From assembly GCA_032629725.1 (NCBI GenBank), contig JAFEVB010000012.1, positions 310,001 to 374,000 of the forward strand: 64,000 bases of DNA, given 5' to 3'. The DNA comes from Gremmenia infestans. Taxonomy: Eukaryota; Ascomycota; Leotiomycetes; Helotiales; Hamatocanthoscyphaceae. The position numbers and the translations under genes are program-made. A model generated the notes under the pieces. That model was not told the DNA's origin and made no database searches. It saw only the letters and a program-made list of their open reading frames with translations. Shown one piece after another: positions 23,604 to 35,087 of the stretch. Position 1 is the first letter of the stretch. The number at the start of each line of letters is the position of its first letter.

Positions 23604-24165
23604 GAAGATGACGAATGGAAGGACGCTGGCTTTAGGATTTGATTGCTTGATCCCCCTTTACGGAATGGGATATTAGGGACAGAAAACAATGGCTTAGCCT
23701 GGTAAACAACGGAGTGGGTGGAGTTATGTAATAAGTCAATGTGTTACGATTGGGTTCTTTTTTTTCCTCTGCTCTTGTTCTCAACCTACCCTTTTTACCT
23801 TGACGTCTTCAATATCCACGAGGGTCCGTATGTATTTCACATAGCAACGCAGCGGGCGTTTTACAATTCAGGGAAATCCCCAAACTTTCAAAATGATACT
23901 TACTGTTTGCTTTGCTTTGCTATAACGGAATGTGGGGTGTCATGACTTCTCTTGTCTTGCGTGAGTGAGGAAGGTTTTAGCAGCGAGAGAATCCGTGCTC
24001 CCTCCTACCTATTCATGTGACCGAAAGACATTTGAGCAGTCTGGCGTTCTTCTCTCTATACATGGAGCGGCACGTCACATACCGACCTACCAGACAGGCT
24101 GACAGACAGGCATCTATCATCAATCGACCTCTCGGCCTCTCACTCACACATTTATCAAGGGCAGT

Positions 24166-24192
24166 CCATCCATCCATCCATCCATCCATCCA
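24166..24192. repeat. CCAT microsatellite
   Basis: Nearly seven head-to-tail CCAT units. Confidence 0.9.
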
Positions 24193-24510
24193 ACTACTAT
24201 TCACCAATAGGCACCTACCTACCTACCTACCTCTCAACCACTCACCCACCATAATGCAAAGCAAATCTCAAGTACACTCACGCACTACTAATTCCCCACC
24301 CACCAATCTCTCTATATCGTCATTACAGTGCGAGGCGATAGCCATGCACGCATGTACAGTACTACGGCATTCTATTCTATTCTATTCTACGCAAACCCTA
24401 GGTTGGCAAAGGTATATACTACTACTGTATGTGAGGGAAACAGGGGAAGTGAACCACTAATCGAGAAGGTGAGAAGTAGGTGATTGGGCGGGTGCGTGTG
24501 ATAGGGCAGT

Positions 24511-24532
24511 GATGTGATGTGATGTGATGTGA
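24511..24532. repeat. GATGT microsatellite
   Basis: Four GATGT units plus a partial one. Confidence 0.85.
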
Positions 24533-24935
24533 TTGGATGTCATGTAAATTTCTGTGGTGTGATTAAATGGATTTATTGGGACCAACAGGACCAACACAAA
24601 CAGCACAATAGTCTGTCTGTATCTTGGAAGGTAAGGTATTGGTTTTGGCACTGGCATTGATATTCAAATCTTTGGGTTATTGGCTAGTCAACCAACTGAA
24701 TTGAATGCGGGAACGGGAGTTGGGTTGGCAAGTATGTAGATGCAAGCAATTCATTCATTATTGCCTGAGTCATATCGAACACACAGATATGGTATAAAAC
24801 GCCAATGGTGACCTCCAGATATACCTAGGTACCTAAGTCCCCCTCGCCTCTCCCAGGAAAACATCTCTTGCCATTTAAATGAATAGACGGACAGGATACG
24901 CGGGAAATGTCTTTCAGGACCTAGAGAATATCGAC

Positions 24936-24957
24936 GACTGACTGACTGACTGACTGA
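24936..24957. repeat. GACT microsatellite
   Basis: Five GACT units followed by GATGA. Confidence 0.85.
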
Positions 24958-25116
24958 TGACTAGGAAGGGTATGTAATGTATGAAGAAAATGCCATAACT
25001 TTTTGGTCTACTGTATCTGTATGCAGTGCTCTGTCATTCCTCATCACTTGCAGACCAGACCAGAACCTGACTCACGCCATTGAAAACCCAAGTCCCAAAA
25101 GCATTCCATAGCCCTC

Positions 25117-26743
25117 TCAAACGGGCCTATCGCAACCAATACGGCCCAATAACTCCTTCCTGTCGCTGTGTCCAGGTAAACTAACGCCACTAGAGCTGCT
25201 GGGGCTCTTCTTATACCGGGATGCATTAGATGTACGCCCCTTGAGGTTGATGGATTCCACGCCAACTTCTTCTTCGTAAGGAAGTAGCACTGCTTCTTCC
25301 AATGCCTCAAATGGATAGATTTCTTCGTCCTCATATTCGAGATCTTCGTCCCCTCCATCGTCGCTTCTGACATCATCTGCATCACCCCCTTGCAATACCC
25401 GGATCGCAACTCGCAGGATCAAAGCAAACCACAAGAGAGTGATGCCTTGGAGGAAAAGAAGCGCGCTCAAGAATCCCCATTTAATATTGTCGTTCCAGCA
25501 TACGATGCCCTCAGAATCCTGGAATGGCTCGAAGAGATGCCCGAACCCGTCAGGTGGTTGAAAGGGTCCTTTTATAGCGCCCTTCTTGCCGCGGTAGCAG
25601 CCGTAGGAAATGGTTTCTGGAATGTCGGCCCAGACCGAGTAGCATATCATGAGGTATGCCACGTGCCGGCAAGCTACCCAGGACAGCATGAAAACACCGA
25701 ATAAGACGTCGCATATCCAGGTAAAGTTCATGTACTTGAAGCATTTTGCGACCTATTATTTTTTGTTTAGTCTTCGAGGGAGAGATATGATAGGATAGGG
25801 AAAGCTTACCGCAAGAAAAATATCTACAACATCCATAATGCACAGGATGAGATTGGCTACTTTCGTTTGGTGGTATCCGTAACTTGTGAATATCAATCCA
25901 GTCGTCACAATATGGTGCGCGAACATCTGCCAATAGTCCTTTCTCCGCTCCTCAATGTTGAGAACCATGATCTGCTGAAGCCAAAAAGCATATTGTACAA
26001 GAATGTACCATTTCGATAGGCCGTCCATTTCTCGGTTCGGCCAATTAGTCCAAAGGTGCTTCAGATTGAGCCAGTAATCAGATTTAACCATGATATACTA
26101 ATCGACTGTCAGCAACAAGCCCACACTCTGTATCAAGCACTCAGCTGCTTACCATTCCTAGCGGCCAGAAAACCGTGTAATATACCAGAAGCCAAGCCTG
26201 CTCAGCAAATCTCGTCTGGTCCCTTGCCGTCTTGACACCACCCTTCTTGGCAAATGGCATTAAGATATAATCAATGACAGCGGCGCGAAGACCGGTGAAC
26301 ACAGTGATCCAAAAGAAGACCATCCAAGCATCATTCCACCCGGCGCGGTATTCGCCAGATTCGGAGTTGAGATAGGAGAGTTCGAAGAACTTGCGGGTGT
26401 GCCTTCGAGCTCGGGGGAAGCAGAGATGTGTCAAGGTCAACAACATCAACAGATTGACAGCGAGTCCTATTTCTAGTCAGTCATTGCATGCGTTTTTTGA
26501 GGGGCATACGGATATACCAATCTGATGATCTGTAACGAATCCGCAAAACAACTCCAGAGGCCCATCAACTTTCCGTTTAGCCCTTCTGTGGGGGAGCATT
26601 GTGGGAGCTGCTGGGTGCCCCAAGGAATTCTCTTGTTTGAGCTTCTGCCCAATTCCGGTAATACTGTCATTTTGATACGACCATTCAGGTGCAGGCTCAA
26701 CCTTTGCATCCGCAGTCGCAGTCATTGGTGGACCGCCGTTCAT
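25117..26743 (-). CDS. LAG1: Sphingosine N-acyltransferase (ceramide synthase, Lag1/Lac1 type)
   Basis: Endoplasmic reticulum enzyme joining a fatty acyl-CoA to a sphingoid base. Four exons: 26743-26518, 26466-26153, 26097-25810, 25752-25117; 487 aa. After a cytosolic N-terminus come hydrophobic segments and the TLC domain. The Lag motif reads QMFAHHIVTTGLIFTSYGYH and continues to LILCIMDVVDIFLAVAK; the adjacent His-His is the catalytic pair of the family. Further signatures are WTNWPNREMDGLSKWYILVQ and, in the last exon, LFGVFMLSWVACRHVAYLMI. The C-terminal tail is very acidic (DDVRSDDGGDEDLEYEDEEI) and then Ser/Lys-rich, facing the cytosol; such tails carry casein-kinase-2 sites in yeast Lag1/Lac1. 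Start at 26743 chosen as the first ATG of the open exon. Confidence 0.95.
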
Positions 26744-28132
26744 GGTGTGGGCGTCTCAACGGGGGGGGAAAGAGACGTAACGAATGGAATCGAGGCCAAT
26801 TGAGGAGAGAAATCAGGTCTCAATTGTCAGCTCTATATGTAGAAAGGGTTCGTCATAAATACTCCGTACTAGGAAATAATACAACTACGGAGGGACGTAG
26901 GAACGAATGTGGAGGGGGGCTGGCTGTGGAGGTGTTCCGTGTTTCGATTTTCAGTTCTAGAGGAGGAAGCTTCACCGCTCTCCGCTGCTTGGCAAGGCAA
27001 GGTTCTGGTGGTTTGACCTTTTTATCCAGGCAGGCAAGGCAGTGCAGTGCACGCCCGCTGCAGGAGTGATATCTGATCGTGCGCACATACAGTAATACTT
27101 TATCATACGTTTCAGGAAACACTTTACTCGAGTATATTATATAAATTTGAATTTAGTCAACTATAAGGCGTAAACAGGAATGAAAGCTTACCCATTCCAT
27201 ACTCGAGTATTTTCCATTCAACAAAACTTTTACGGCGCTTTTACCAAGTTTTAAGGACAGACCTTACCCCTGGTTTCGCCTTGTCCCGTAGCGTACTGTA
27301 GCGCCCGTCCTGATGAAAAGACCCGACCCCCTGAGCCCCCCTCCTTTTGATATGAGGGGTAAATCTGTAAAATCCTACTAGATTGTTGTTCTGTTCTGTT
27401 TTGAAACACAACTAACTCAGCAGTCTGCCGAGGAAATTCTCTTTTCATACTTTAAATTTCCGGGATCCCTAATATTAGTATTCACAGACCGGTGATTGGC
27501 TCAAGAGATATTGTCCATAATCCTTTCGTGCTTTCCAAACTTCCATAATTCCTAGTATGTATAGAACGCCAATTAGCTCAAGATGGTATGACAGATCTGG
27601 TTTGCTTCGTACTTTCCGAATTCCCGGAATCCCTAATGGCTCAGACTACCTGAAGGAGTTCGCTGAGACGATTTGACGGTAAGATGATAGCTAAATATGC
27701 AGTATTATGGTCAACATTGCCTGGAACTTGCGTTTGTATGTTATACTAGTAGATCTTGCGCTTCCTATGGAAATCACGTAGTTATCCTTCGTTTAGCTAT
27801 TATGATTACCTGTAGTCAATAGACTTACTTATCTTTAATGACTATTGTAGGATTGCTTACTTAGCGCTATAGCCTCTCTGTAGCTATATATAAAATTAAC
27901 ACGTAGTATTTTTATTGCTACTCAATCTACTACCAATATTTTGCATTTTCTGATTGAAGAACAAACTAAACTACAAAACGTCCATCCCAGTGCCCCAATC
28001 CATGCTAATTTCCAGTTCCCGTTTCCTTAATAAAACAACGCCAAAGTATGGACAACAAAAGAAACTGACCAAGCAAAGCAACACGTCCTTCCCATAGAAT
28101 ATCAGCGTAGATTCCAGTGTAGAGACATAAGC
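26744..28132. other. Intergenic, about 1.4 kb, AT-rich, with an 81-bp-period repeat
   Basis: Holds the ceramide synthase promoter and the 3' region of the BI-1-like gene. No gene is supported. From about 27090 on it becomes AT-rich and contains the palindrome-bearing word ACTCGAGTAT twice (27126 and 27201) and the 81-bp tandem array below. The look is of a decayed repeat. Confidence 0.5.
27446..27645. repeat. Degenerate tandem repeat, period exactly 81 bp, about 2.5 copies
   Basis: The words CATACTTTAAATTTCC (27446), CGTGCTTTCCAAACTTCC (27527) and CGTACTTTCCGAATTCCC (27608) align at exact 81-bp steps, each followed by a variant of GGAATCCCTAAT and, further on, a variant of TTAGCTCAAGA (near 27496, 27574; shortened in the third copy). 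Confidence 0.7.
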
Positions 28133-29144
28133 TTAGTTGTTCTGGGAGCTGTTGAGGATCCTCAGAATAGCGAGGAACAGGTTGATAATGTCAAGATATA
28201 GACTGATTGCAGCAGCAATTTCCTCCTCGACGTGATAATGTCTCATGATGAGTTGTGTATCCACGAGAATGTAACCAGAGAATATCAAGGCTGCGATTCC
28301 CGAATATGCAAGCTCAACCCAGGTGTTCCCGCGAAAGAACATAGCCATGAATCCAAACAGGATTAAACCCCATAGACCACCAAACAAGTATGGCATCCAT
28401 GACGTAAAATCGTATTTCGTTTGGCATGCGAACAGCGTCAAAGCAATGAAGATACCCGCTGTGAGAAGGACTGCCTGGAGTACAATTCGAGATTGATAGA
28501 ACGATACGATGACGGATACGGAATAGGCTTCAAGGGCAGTAAAGCCGCTCAGGAAGAGAAGATTCGTAGGATAGGACTTTCGCTTCCAATACGTCAAGAG
28601 CATAAATCCTATGGCCCCGAAAAGCTATTCATCTATTAGTATGGGAATAAAGCACCTTGGGATGTTGTATCATACCGAGACCCACATCATCCACTGATTA
28701 CTCTGAATCCAGTCTTTGTATGCGACACTGAAGAACGAGAGAGAGCTCAAGATCGCTGTGGCAACGAGTTGCACAGTACTGCAATAGTGTTAGAATCACC
28801 GAACAAGAGGCGATGCCTTATAAGCAAAACTATGCGGGTGTACTCACAGAATAGCATACACCTTCCTCACAAACGCCATCCGGATATCAATAGTCGCCTC
28901 CGCAACAGAACCGCCGAACTATAGCTAGATTAGCTACACCACCACGAAAGCCAGCACCTATCCACACCTTAAAATCATCTGGAATATTGTCCTCGCTACT
29001 TCTTGGGGCTCCTCCTCCTAGGAGAGCAGAGTCCGCGGATGTGGAAGGTTCATCCGCGTACGATGGCGGGGCCTGGGAGTAATGCGCCGTGTCGTCCAGG
29101 GAGTCTCGCTGCGCAGCAGCCGTGTACTTGGTATTCGTAGACAT
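28133..29144 (-). CDS. BXI1: Bax inhibitor-1 / LFG family membrane protein
   Basis: Small multi-pass protein of the endoplasmic reticulum or vacuole linked to calcium leak and cell-death control. Four exons: 29144-28968, 28918-28848, 28778-28676, 28624-28133; 280 aa. A 60-residue cytosolic N-terminus is Ser/Pro-rich and contains QAPPSYADEPS, a PPxY word. After the first junction come FGGSVAEATIDIRMAFVRKV, then about seven hydrophobic segments including VQLVATAILSSLSFFSV, LFGAIGFMLLTYWKRKSYPT, and the C-terminal signature GYILVDTQLIMRHYHVEEEI followed by SLYLDIINLFLAILRIL. The latter Asp pair region is the pH-sensing latch of BI-1 proteins. The ending ILNSSQNN is typical. Separated by about 1.4 kb from the ceramide synthase gene, which lies on the same strand. 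Confidence 0.94.
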
Positions 29145-30147
29145 CTTGTCTGCTTCTATAAGTGCGAATACTTCGAAAGAAGGGCGATATCTGTTCCTTT
29201 GTGTTGTTGTTGTGAGGCGAGCTGGAAGGATCAGGATCAGGTCAGGCCTTCAAGTAACGATGATGATGTTTAGCCCGGCTCGGATCAGGTGGCGTGGCAT
29301 GGTACCTTCTAGTAATAAGCAACTTTGTTTGTAGGCACTGATAAAGTGTTACAATAACACAAAGAGAGCACACACTATTTTGTGTATTGATATTTCTAAT
29401 TTTAGTGACTACGATTCTTTTCGCTATGCAATGTTCAATAATGAGGGTATTCTTACAGTTACGGTCCGTGAATAAGTCCAGTGTAGGTCAGCTGTACTCG
29501 TTCTTTCTCTCCTTCATCCATTTCACCAAATGCACATTATTGTAAATACCGAAACCTATTCGAATTGTTTGGTGAATAAACGTACGCTTTCATGCAGCTA
29601 TGATTGGTCTTAAATCTGGGTAAACCAAGGTAGTCTTTCCATGCCCAAGAAGTCACAGACTTTGCCACAGTATTCCTCTTCGCTAGGATAACGTCAAATA
29701 AGGGAACTTGCTAAACAGGCCGCGGCCCCGTCTAGTCAATCGGGGAGTTCTCCCTGTAAGGGGCTAGCTTTGAGAACTCCGACAGAAGTACTTGTAGACG
29801 AGGCTCCCTCTCACCACTAGCTTACCTGCCTTGATATACCCAGCTAAAGCTTCATATATCAATGGCTTAAACTACAAAAAGACCTATCGAAGGCATTCAT
29901 GAATATCATATGATTTAAAAAACGTAGTAATTCAATTGTGCATTAGAAGATGGTAAGAAAACACATAATTAGCTTTTCAAAGCCAGAAGTTTTTTGCAAA
30001 TGCCGTCAACGACCCGCAAAAGATTAATACCCCAGCTCCAAAACCCCATCGACGACGTAAATGGCAATCGAAAGGTGTGGTCGAAACCAACTGGTCTTCG
30101 ATAGGTATAGGTACGGCCCTCTGCAAAATACAAAACAAACATCTCCC
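29145..30147. other. Intergenic, 1.0 kb, no gene seen
   Basis: BI-1-like promoter on one side and septin 3' region on the other. No long frame and no RNA gene recognised. Confidence 0.5.
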
Positions 30148-31725
30148 TTAAGCCTCTGGCTCGGCGGCAGCAGCAGCAGCACCATTGGCAGCTTCCAATT
30201 GTGCGCTTTGCTCTCGGTGCATTCTGGCTTCAATCTCCTTGAGCTGACTCTCGCGAGCCAACAACTCTTGTCGCTTCTCATTGATCTCCCTCTGAACCTT
30301 GACCTCAATTTCGCGGAGCTTCTCCTCCTCGCGACGAAGCTGCTCCTCCTTTAGACGGACAGATTGGGATGCCAGGTCCTCGGGGTTCATCGAAGAGTCA
30401 CTTTACCGATCATGTTAGCTGGTTCGGTGCAAATTCAACAGGCTTCACTTACGCTCCAGCACCACCCTCAACGCTCTTGCTAAGCTTCTCGGTACGGTAG
30501 TTTTCGTAAAGGAAGTCATGCGTGATCTCTTTCAAATCAGCCAAATGGCTGTGAAGGAGTGCGCTTCGAATAGCAAGGAAGTCGGAGTGTCTTGGGTTGT
30601 CCACTTCCACAACACCCCATGGGTATTGTCGTGCTCTAACTTTGCGACCTCCAATCTCAACAACCTCTTCTGAGCCGACAATTGCGAACGGCATCAGGCC
30701 ACGGAGCTCGGCATTCTCTTCAACTGTGTCCTCGTCATCCTCCTCGATGTCATATGGGAAGTTGTAAACCGGGATCCGGTAGTGCTCGATATCCTCCATG
30801 ACAAGCTTCTTAGATTCAGCCAATTCAGCGGGCGTAAGGGAGTCGGCTTTGCCAATAACGGGAATGACGTTGACACGAGGTGACAGTCGCTTCATGAGTT
30901 CGATATCCAGTTCGCGGAGCCTGCAGAGATGTCAGTTTCTGAATGGGACGATGAGAGAGTGGGAGCTCTTACCCATGGCCGGTAGGGGTGATAAAGTAAA
31001 GGAGAGCGTGAACACGATTATCGCGGAAACGGGGGTTACGCTTGATACGCGACTCCTCTGCAAGAATATCATCGTATTGTCGCTCAAGATATCCAACAAT
31101 TTCACCGAAGCTTTTGAGCTCGTCAGTAAATGTCCAGCGGTGTACTTCAATGGAGCTTGTCATACCTTGCTTCGTTGTCAATCTGGTCTCCGAAGCCGGG
31201 GGTATCAACGATCGTGAGAGAGATACGGGTTCCCTCCTCGTCCAATTCTAATTCTAGAGTGTATTAGCAACCACATTCTCCGTAGCAGTGGTGGAGCTCG
31301 AATTGCGCACCAACGGTGATTGGCTTAATTCTCACGCCTTCCTCGAGGTGAGCATTCGTCGCATCATCGGCATCTTTTGCTGTGAGGACCTTCTTTCCGC
31401 ACAGTGTGTTCACGAAGGTAGTCCGTCCTGGTTGCAGCGGTCAATGTTTGGGTCCATCTGCTGATTGTTGTCAATGAGCTCCGACGTACCTGTACCCGAG
31501 GCACCGCAGACCATCAGACAGAACTGGATACCCTTCTTGACGTTCTTCTTCCGGCGGATCTTGATCTGCGAAGGAACTAGAGTCAGTAGTGATACTTCAC
31601 GTTTCCGGGGTGTAGAGATCAAACCCCAGCATGGTACTGGCAGGTGGCACTTCAATCAGAAAATCCTAAAGGGGGTGAGGAGAAGGAGTGCTTGGAAAAC
31701 ATACTGCGCTCAATGGAGAAGACAT
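30148..31725 (-). CDS. aspA: Septin, Cdc11/AspA class
   Basis: GTP-binding subunit of septin filaments at the septum and hyphal neck. The first exon is MSSPLSA (31725-31705); the second starts at 31565 with IKIRRKKNVKKGIQFC; further splices rebuild GASGTG-RTTFVNTLCG, RIKPITV-ELELDEEGTR, VDTPGFGDQIDNEA-SFGEIV, TPTGHG-LRELDIEL and GGAGA-DSSMNPEDL. G1 is GASGTGRT, with Arg where most septins have Lys, as in yeast Cdc11; G3 is DTPG and G4 is GKAD. EESRIKRNPRFRDNRVH and MEDIEHYRIPVYNFPYD also point to Cdc11. The last 80 residues are a Glu/Arg/Lys-rich coiled coil ending in an Ala run. A longer second exon would add residues between 31655 and 31566, but the single 139-bp intron (GTATGT to CGCAG) is simpler. 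Divergent from the Hsv2 gene. Confidence 0.93.
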
Positions 31726-32412
31726 AATGGCGATATATTTAGACGGTCAATGCTATCGTCAAGGTCAACTGGACGTGTGGAGTGGTGTTTGGTGTTTGCG
31801 AGGTGGAAACAAGCTGTGTCGCGTTGCTTGGGAGGGAACGTTGAAGTTGCGGTCGGTCGTCGCTTCAGGGGCAGAATATCAAAAATTAGTCGAAATTCGT
31901 GGTTGGAAGGAGAGCCGGGGTTCAGCGCTTTGCCTATTTAGGTGGTAGCGGCAAGGCAAAGGCAAGGCTGAATAGAAGAAATGAATACCTTTATAGATGT
32001 AACATGAGGAACTTATGGAGCAGATATGTTATTTCAATTACCTATGCACTTAAGAAGTGAAGTACTCTAGTTCTCACTAGGCATATCTCAAGTTCTTTCG
32101 CTTTCAAACCAACAAGTAATCTACTACCTCACTCACTTCTATGCAAATGCGGAGAAGGGGGTTTTTAGCGGGAGAGCTCAGGCCAGGGGCACATGGACGC
32201 GATGCTGACGCCAAACGCCCTCACTGATTAGCTGCCGTCCCTGACTCTGTTCCATTTACCACCTCACCTCACCACCTACTTTGTCAGGTAGGATGACCAA
32301 GTCACGGCCTTACAATAACATCACCATTATGCCCATATCACTCTAGCATCTCCCGAACATTCTCATCATTTAAATTTCGACAACGCGCATATTTCAGTGC
32401 TATCCTGCTACC
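31726..32412. promoter_or_regulatory. Bidirectional upstream region, septin / Hsv2
   Basis: About 690 bp between divergent genes. Contains AAGGC-type runs (GCAAGGCAAAGGCAAGGC at 31951-31968) and a CCACCTCACCTCACCACC stretch near 32260. No assigned operator. Confidence 0.45.
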
Positions 32413-33796
32413 ATGAATACTCGCCCCGCTATCGAGAGCTCAAACAACCCGGTAGCCTTGTCAGCCTCTTTCAACCAAGACGCCAGCTGCTTCGTCGTTG
32501 GTCTCGATACTGGCTTTTGCAGTAAATCCCTCGCCTCCTGCCATTCAGAAGTACATGCAAAAAGCTCATATTATTTCTTAGTCTTTAATTCAGAGCCATG
32601 TAATCTCGTCCACTCTCGAGGTAGGGTTCCTATTCCTCCCATTCGAGGCACCTGTTGAAGTACCATAGATTTCAATGGCGGCATTGGTGCAGCTGCGATG
32701 CTTAGGAAGACCAACTTTATTGCACTCATAGGAGGCGGGAAACAACCCAAATTTCCTCCAAACAAGGTTGGTGACGGTGATTAAGTAGGAGCCTTGAAAG
32801 ACCCGCGCTGATCCTAGAAAGGTTATCGTATGGGATAATGCTAAGCAGAAGGTCGCAATACAAATACCGTTCCTTGCAACCGTTCGAGGCGTCAAACTTT
32901 CAGAAACTCATATAGTTGTTGCCCTTCAGAACAGCATCCGCGTCTACAGGTTCCAATACTCGCCTAAACTCTGGGCTGTCTTCGAAACGGCAGACAACCC
33001 TCTGGGTCTATGTTGTTTGACTCCAAAGATCTTGATATTCCCAGGTCGAACTCCCGGACAAGTGCAATTGGTTGAGTTGTCAACTGGGAATGTCAGCATT
33101 ATACCTGCTCATGGGTCTTCTTTGAGAGCAATAGACATCAGTCGTGACGGTGAGGTTTTGGCCACAGCGAGCGAAACGGTAAGATATATATTGACAAAGC
33201 TTTTTAATTTACTCAATCGTCTCTAGGGTACGTTAGTTCGCGTGTTTGCGACGAGTAATTGTGCCCGGATTGCTGAACTTAGGCGTGGGGTTGATCATGC
33301 TACTGTATATTCTCTGTCCATCGCTCCCTCCGGGCAACTACTTGCAGTCACTTCAGACAAATCCACTCTCCACATATTCGATATTCCACATCCATCCAAA
33401 CCACCGAGGGCGGATGCCACCAATGCCACTCGACGATTGACGTCCCAGGGTGGGGGAAGCGCCGCTCTCAGCGATGCAGAAACGAGTCAGAAATGGGGAA
33501 TACTAGGTCGTATCCCGTTGCTACCCAGAGTATTTTCAGATGTTTACTCCTTTGCTTCTGCTCACTTCGAGATTGGCGACGAACCAAATTTCGGAGGCTC
33601 CACGCCACTCAACTCACCAGCTGATTCAGGCTTCAGACCGCCTAAAGGTGTCATAGGATGGACTAGTGATCACAGCCTCATTGTTCTTGGGGCCGGGCGA
33701 GATGGCAGGTGGGAAAAGTTCATCATTGCTGAGGGTGAGGATGGAAAGAGATATTGTGTACGGGATGGTTGGAAGAGATATCTCGGCATTAGTTAA
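32413..33796 (+). CDS. HSV2: PROPPIN family WD-repeat protein, Hsv2-like (autophagy phosphoinositide effector)
   Basis: Seven-bladed beta-propeller that binds PtdIns3P and PtdIns(3,5)P2 on endosomes and vacuole and acts in micro-autophagy. Five exons: 32413-32521, 32582-32620, 32669-32766, 32822-33178, 33227-33796; 390 aa. The phosphoinositide-binding motif is LRRGVDHAT (L/FRRG), the variant typical of the Hsv2/WIPI3-4 branch. Other blade signatures are FNQDASCFVVGLDTGFCIFN, FNGGIGAAAMLRKTNFIALI, NKVIVWDNAKQK, SLRAIDISRDGEVLATASET and YSLSIAPSGQLLAVTSDKST. Intron 3 ends at AAAG (32821), which restores PPNKVIVWD; using the earlier CCTAG would break it. A Ser/Thr-rich loop near residues 270-340 fits the membrane loop of blade 6. 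Convergent with IST3. Confidence 0.94.
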
Positions 33797-34021
33797 GTCT
33801 TCTGGGTCTTTGAATGGTATTTAGCGTGGCGTACGGGGTTCATCACGGTGTAATGGATAGAAACGTTTAGTGCATTTCCTGGAAGCTTGAAGCTTTTCTA
33901 CTAAAGAATGCGATGATACGAGGCTAAAGGGTTTTCTATATTACAGCTCTTCTGGGTCAGGTTTGCTGTCTCCGCTGACAACGTTTTGGGCATGACGATT
34001 TGGTATAACAGAATCAATTTC

Positions 34022-34805
34022 TCAATCCCTGGAATGCGATCTCCTGCTTCTATGGCCATCTTTCCGGTGACGTGAACGTCGGCTATCACGATCCCTTTCT
34101 CCCTCATCCTTTGGCCGTGACTTGTGGTGGTGACGATGATGTCTGTGTTTGCTCTCCGACCGTTTCCCGTCTTTCAGCTTCGCTAATGCCATGCTCACCT
34201 CTTCCCTTTTCTCCTGTACAAGGAATGCCTTCATGGGATCGTCTTCATCATGCTCCTGCATGAGCTTGGCTAACTCGCGTTCTTCCTTAATCTTAGGTCT
34301 CTCCTCTTCGCTCTCACTCTCGCTGGTTCGCCGTCGCTTCCGTATACCCTCGCCTTCATCCTCTTCAATCTGCCTCGACTTTTCTTCGAGATCGATACCC
34401 TCATCCGGTTCGTCGTCCTTCTTCTTGTACCGCGTGTGGTCCACCTTGAGTGTCCTTCCCATAATGACTGCACCGCCTAAATTATCGACTGCAAGATCTG
34501 TACTCCTTTGATCTTCGTATTTTAAAAATGCGAAACCTTTAGACTTGCCAGTCTCTTTATCCCGCACGAGGTTGATATATGTAGGTTCCCCATATTGGGA
34601 AAATATAGCAATCACATCTCCTTCGGAAAGTTCGAAGGGCAGTCCTCCTATGTAGATGTAGGCAGTGTCGCGATAATCGGTATGCCAGGATGCTTCTGGA
34701 GAGCTAAGAACGTCAGAATATGATATTACGAGAGGGAAACCTAACTCACACTCCACTCTCAAGCTCGCGCTTGTTCAACTCTTGTATCTGCCTTATGCTG
34801 TTCAT
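34022..34805 (-). CDS. IST3: RRM protein Ist3/Snu17 (Cwf29, RBMX2), U2 snRNP and RES complex
   Basis: Spliceosomal protein of the RES (retention and splicing) complex. Two exons: 34805-34750 and 34703-34022; 245 aa. The spliced N-terminus MNSIRQIQELNKRELESGVS leads into SWHTDYRDTAYIYIGGLPFE. RNP2 is YIYIGGL and RNP1 is KSKGFAFLKY, in one RRM (residues about 30-115) followed by DHTRYKKKDD, typical of the family. The rest is disordered: an acidic stretch with KRRRTSESESEEE and a His/Arg/Ser-rich tail (HRHHRHHHKSRPKDEGERDR). The splice moves the start upstream of the longest open frame, whose N-terminal MRVECELGFP is intronic. Confidence 0.95.
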
Positions 34806-35087
34806 TCTCGCAATGTGTGGTTGATGTTGTAAGAAGTTCGGGTTCACAAGGCTGAGATTTCACCCCAGAAAAAGTTCCCGCCTCGCGCGCGAACTCACCG
34901 GCTCGTTCCAAACGGAACCTCCATACAAGTCACTACAAAGTAAACAGGCCAACACCACCTTTTGAAAGATCAGCTTCACAAGAATCGAAGATCTATGGAG
35001 GCCATAAACCCAAAACGCTAGGGTCTAAACTCCGCCCTATTCTACGAGCTGTGGGAACCTTCAGCTCGCGCCCCTGAGTCGCGAACC
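34806..35087. promoter_or_regulatory. Bidirectional promoter, IST3 / dynein light intermediate chain
   Basis: 282 bp between divergent start codons. No specific site assigned. Confidence 0.5.

Larger units (their letters stand above)
23604..25116. other. Convergent intergenic region rich in microsatellites
   Basis: About 1.5 kb between SHO1 and ceramide synthase 3' ends. Short tandem repeats: CCAT at 24166-24192, CTAC at 24212-24232, GATGT at 24511-24532, GACT at 24936-24957. A 147-codon plus frame at 24017 is made of these repeats and is not believed to be a gene. Confidence 0.6.

Noticed and set aside
24017..24460. 147-codon plus frame
   Set aside because: Largely encoded by CCAT and CTAC microsatellites; no domain.
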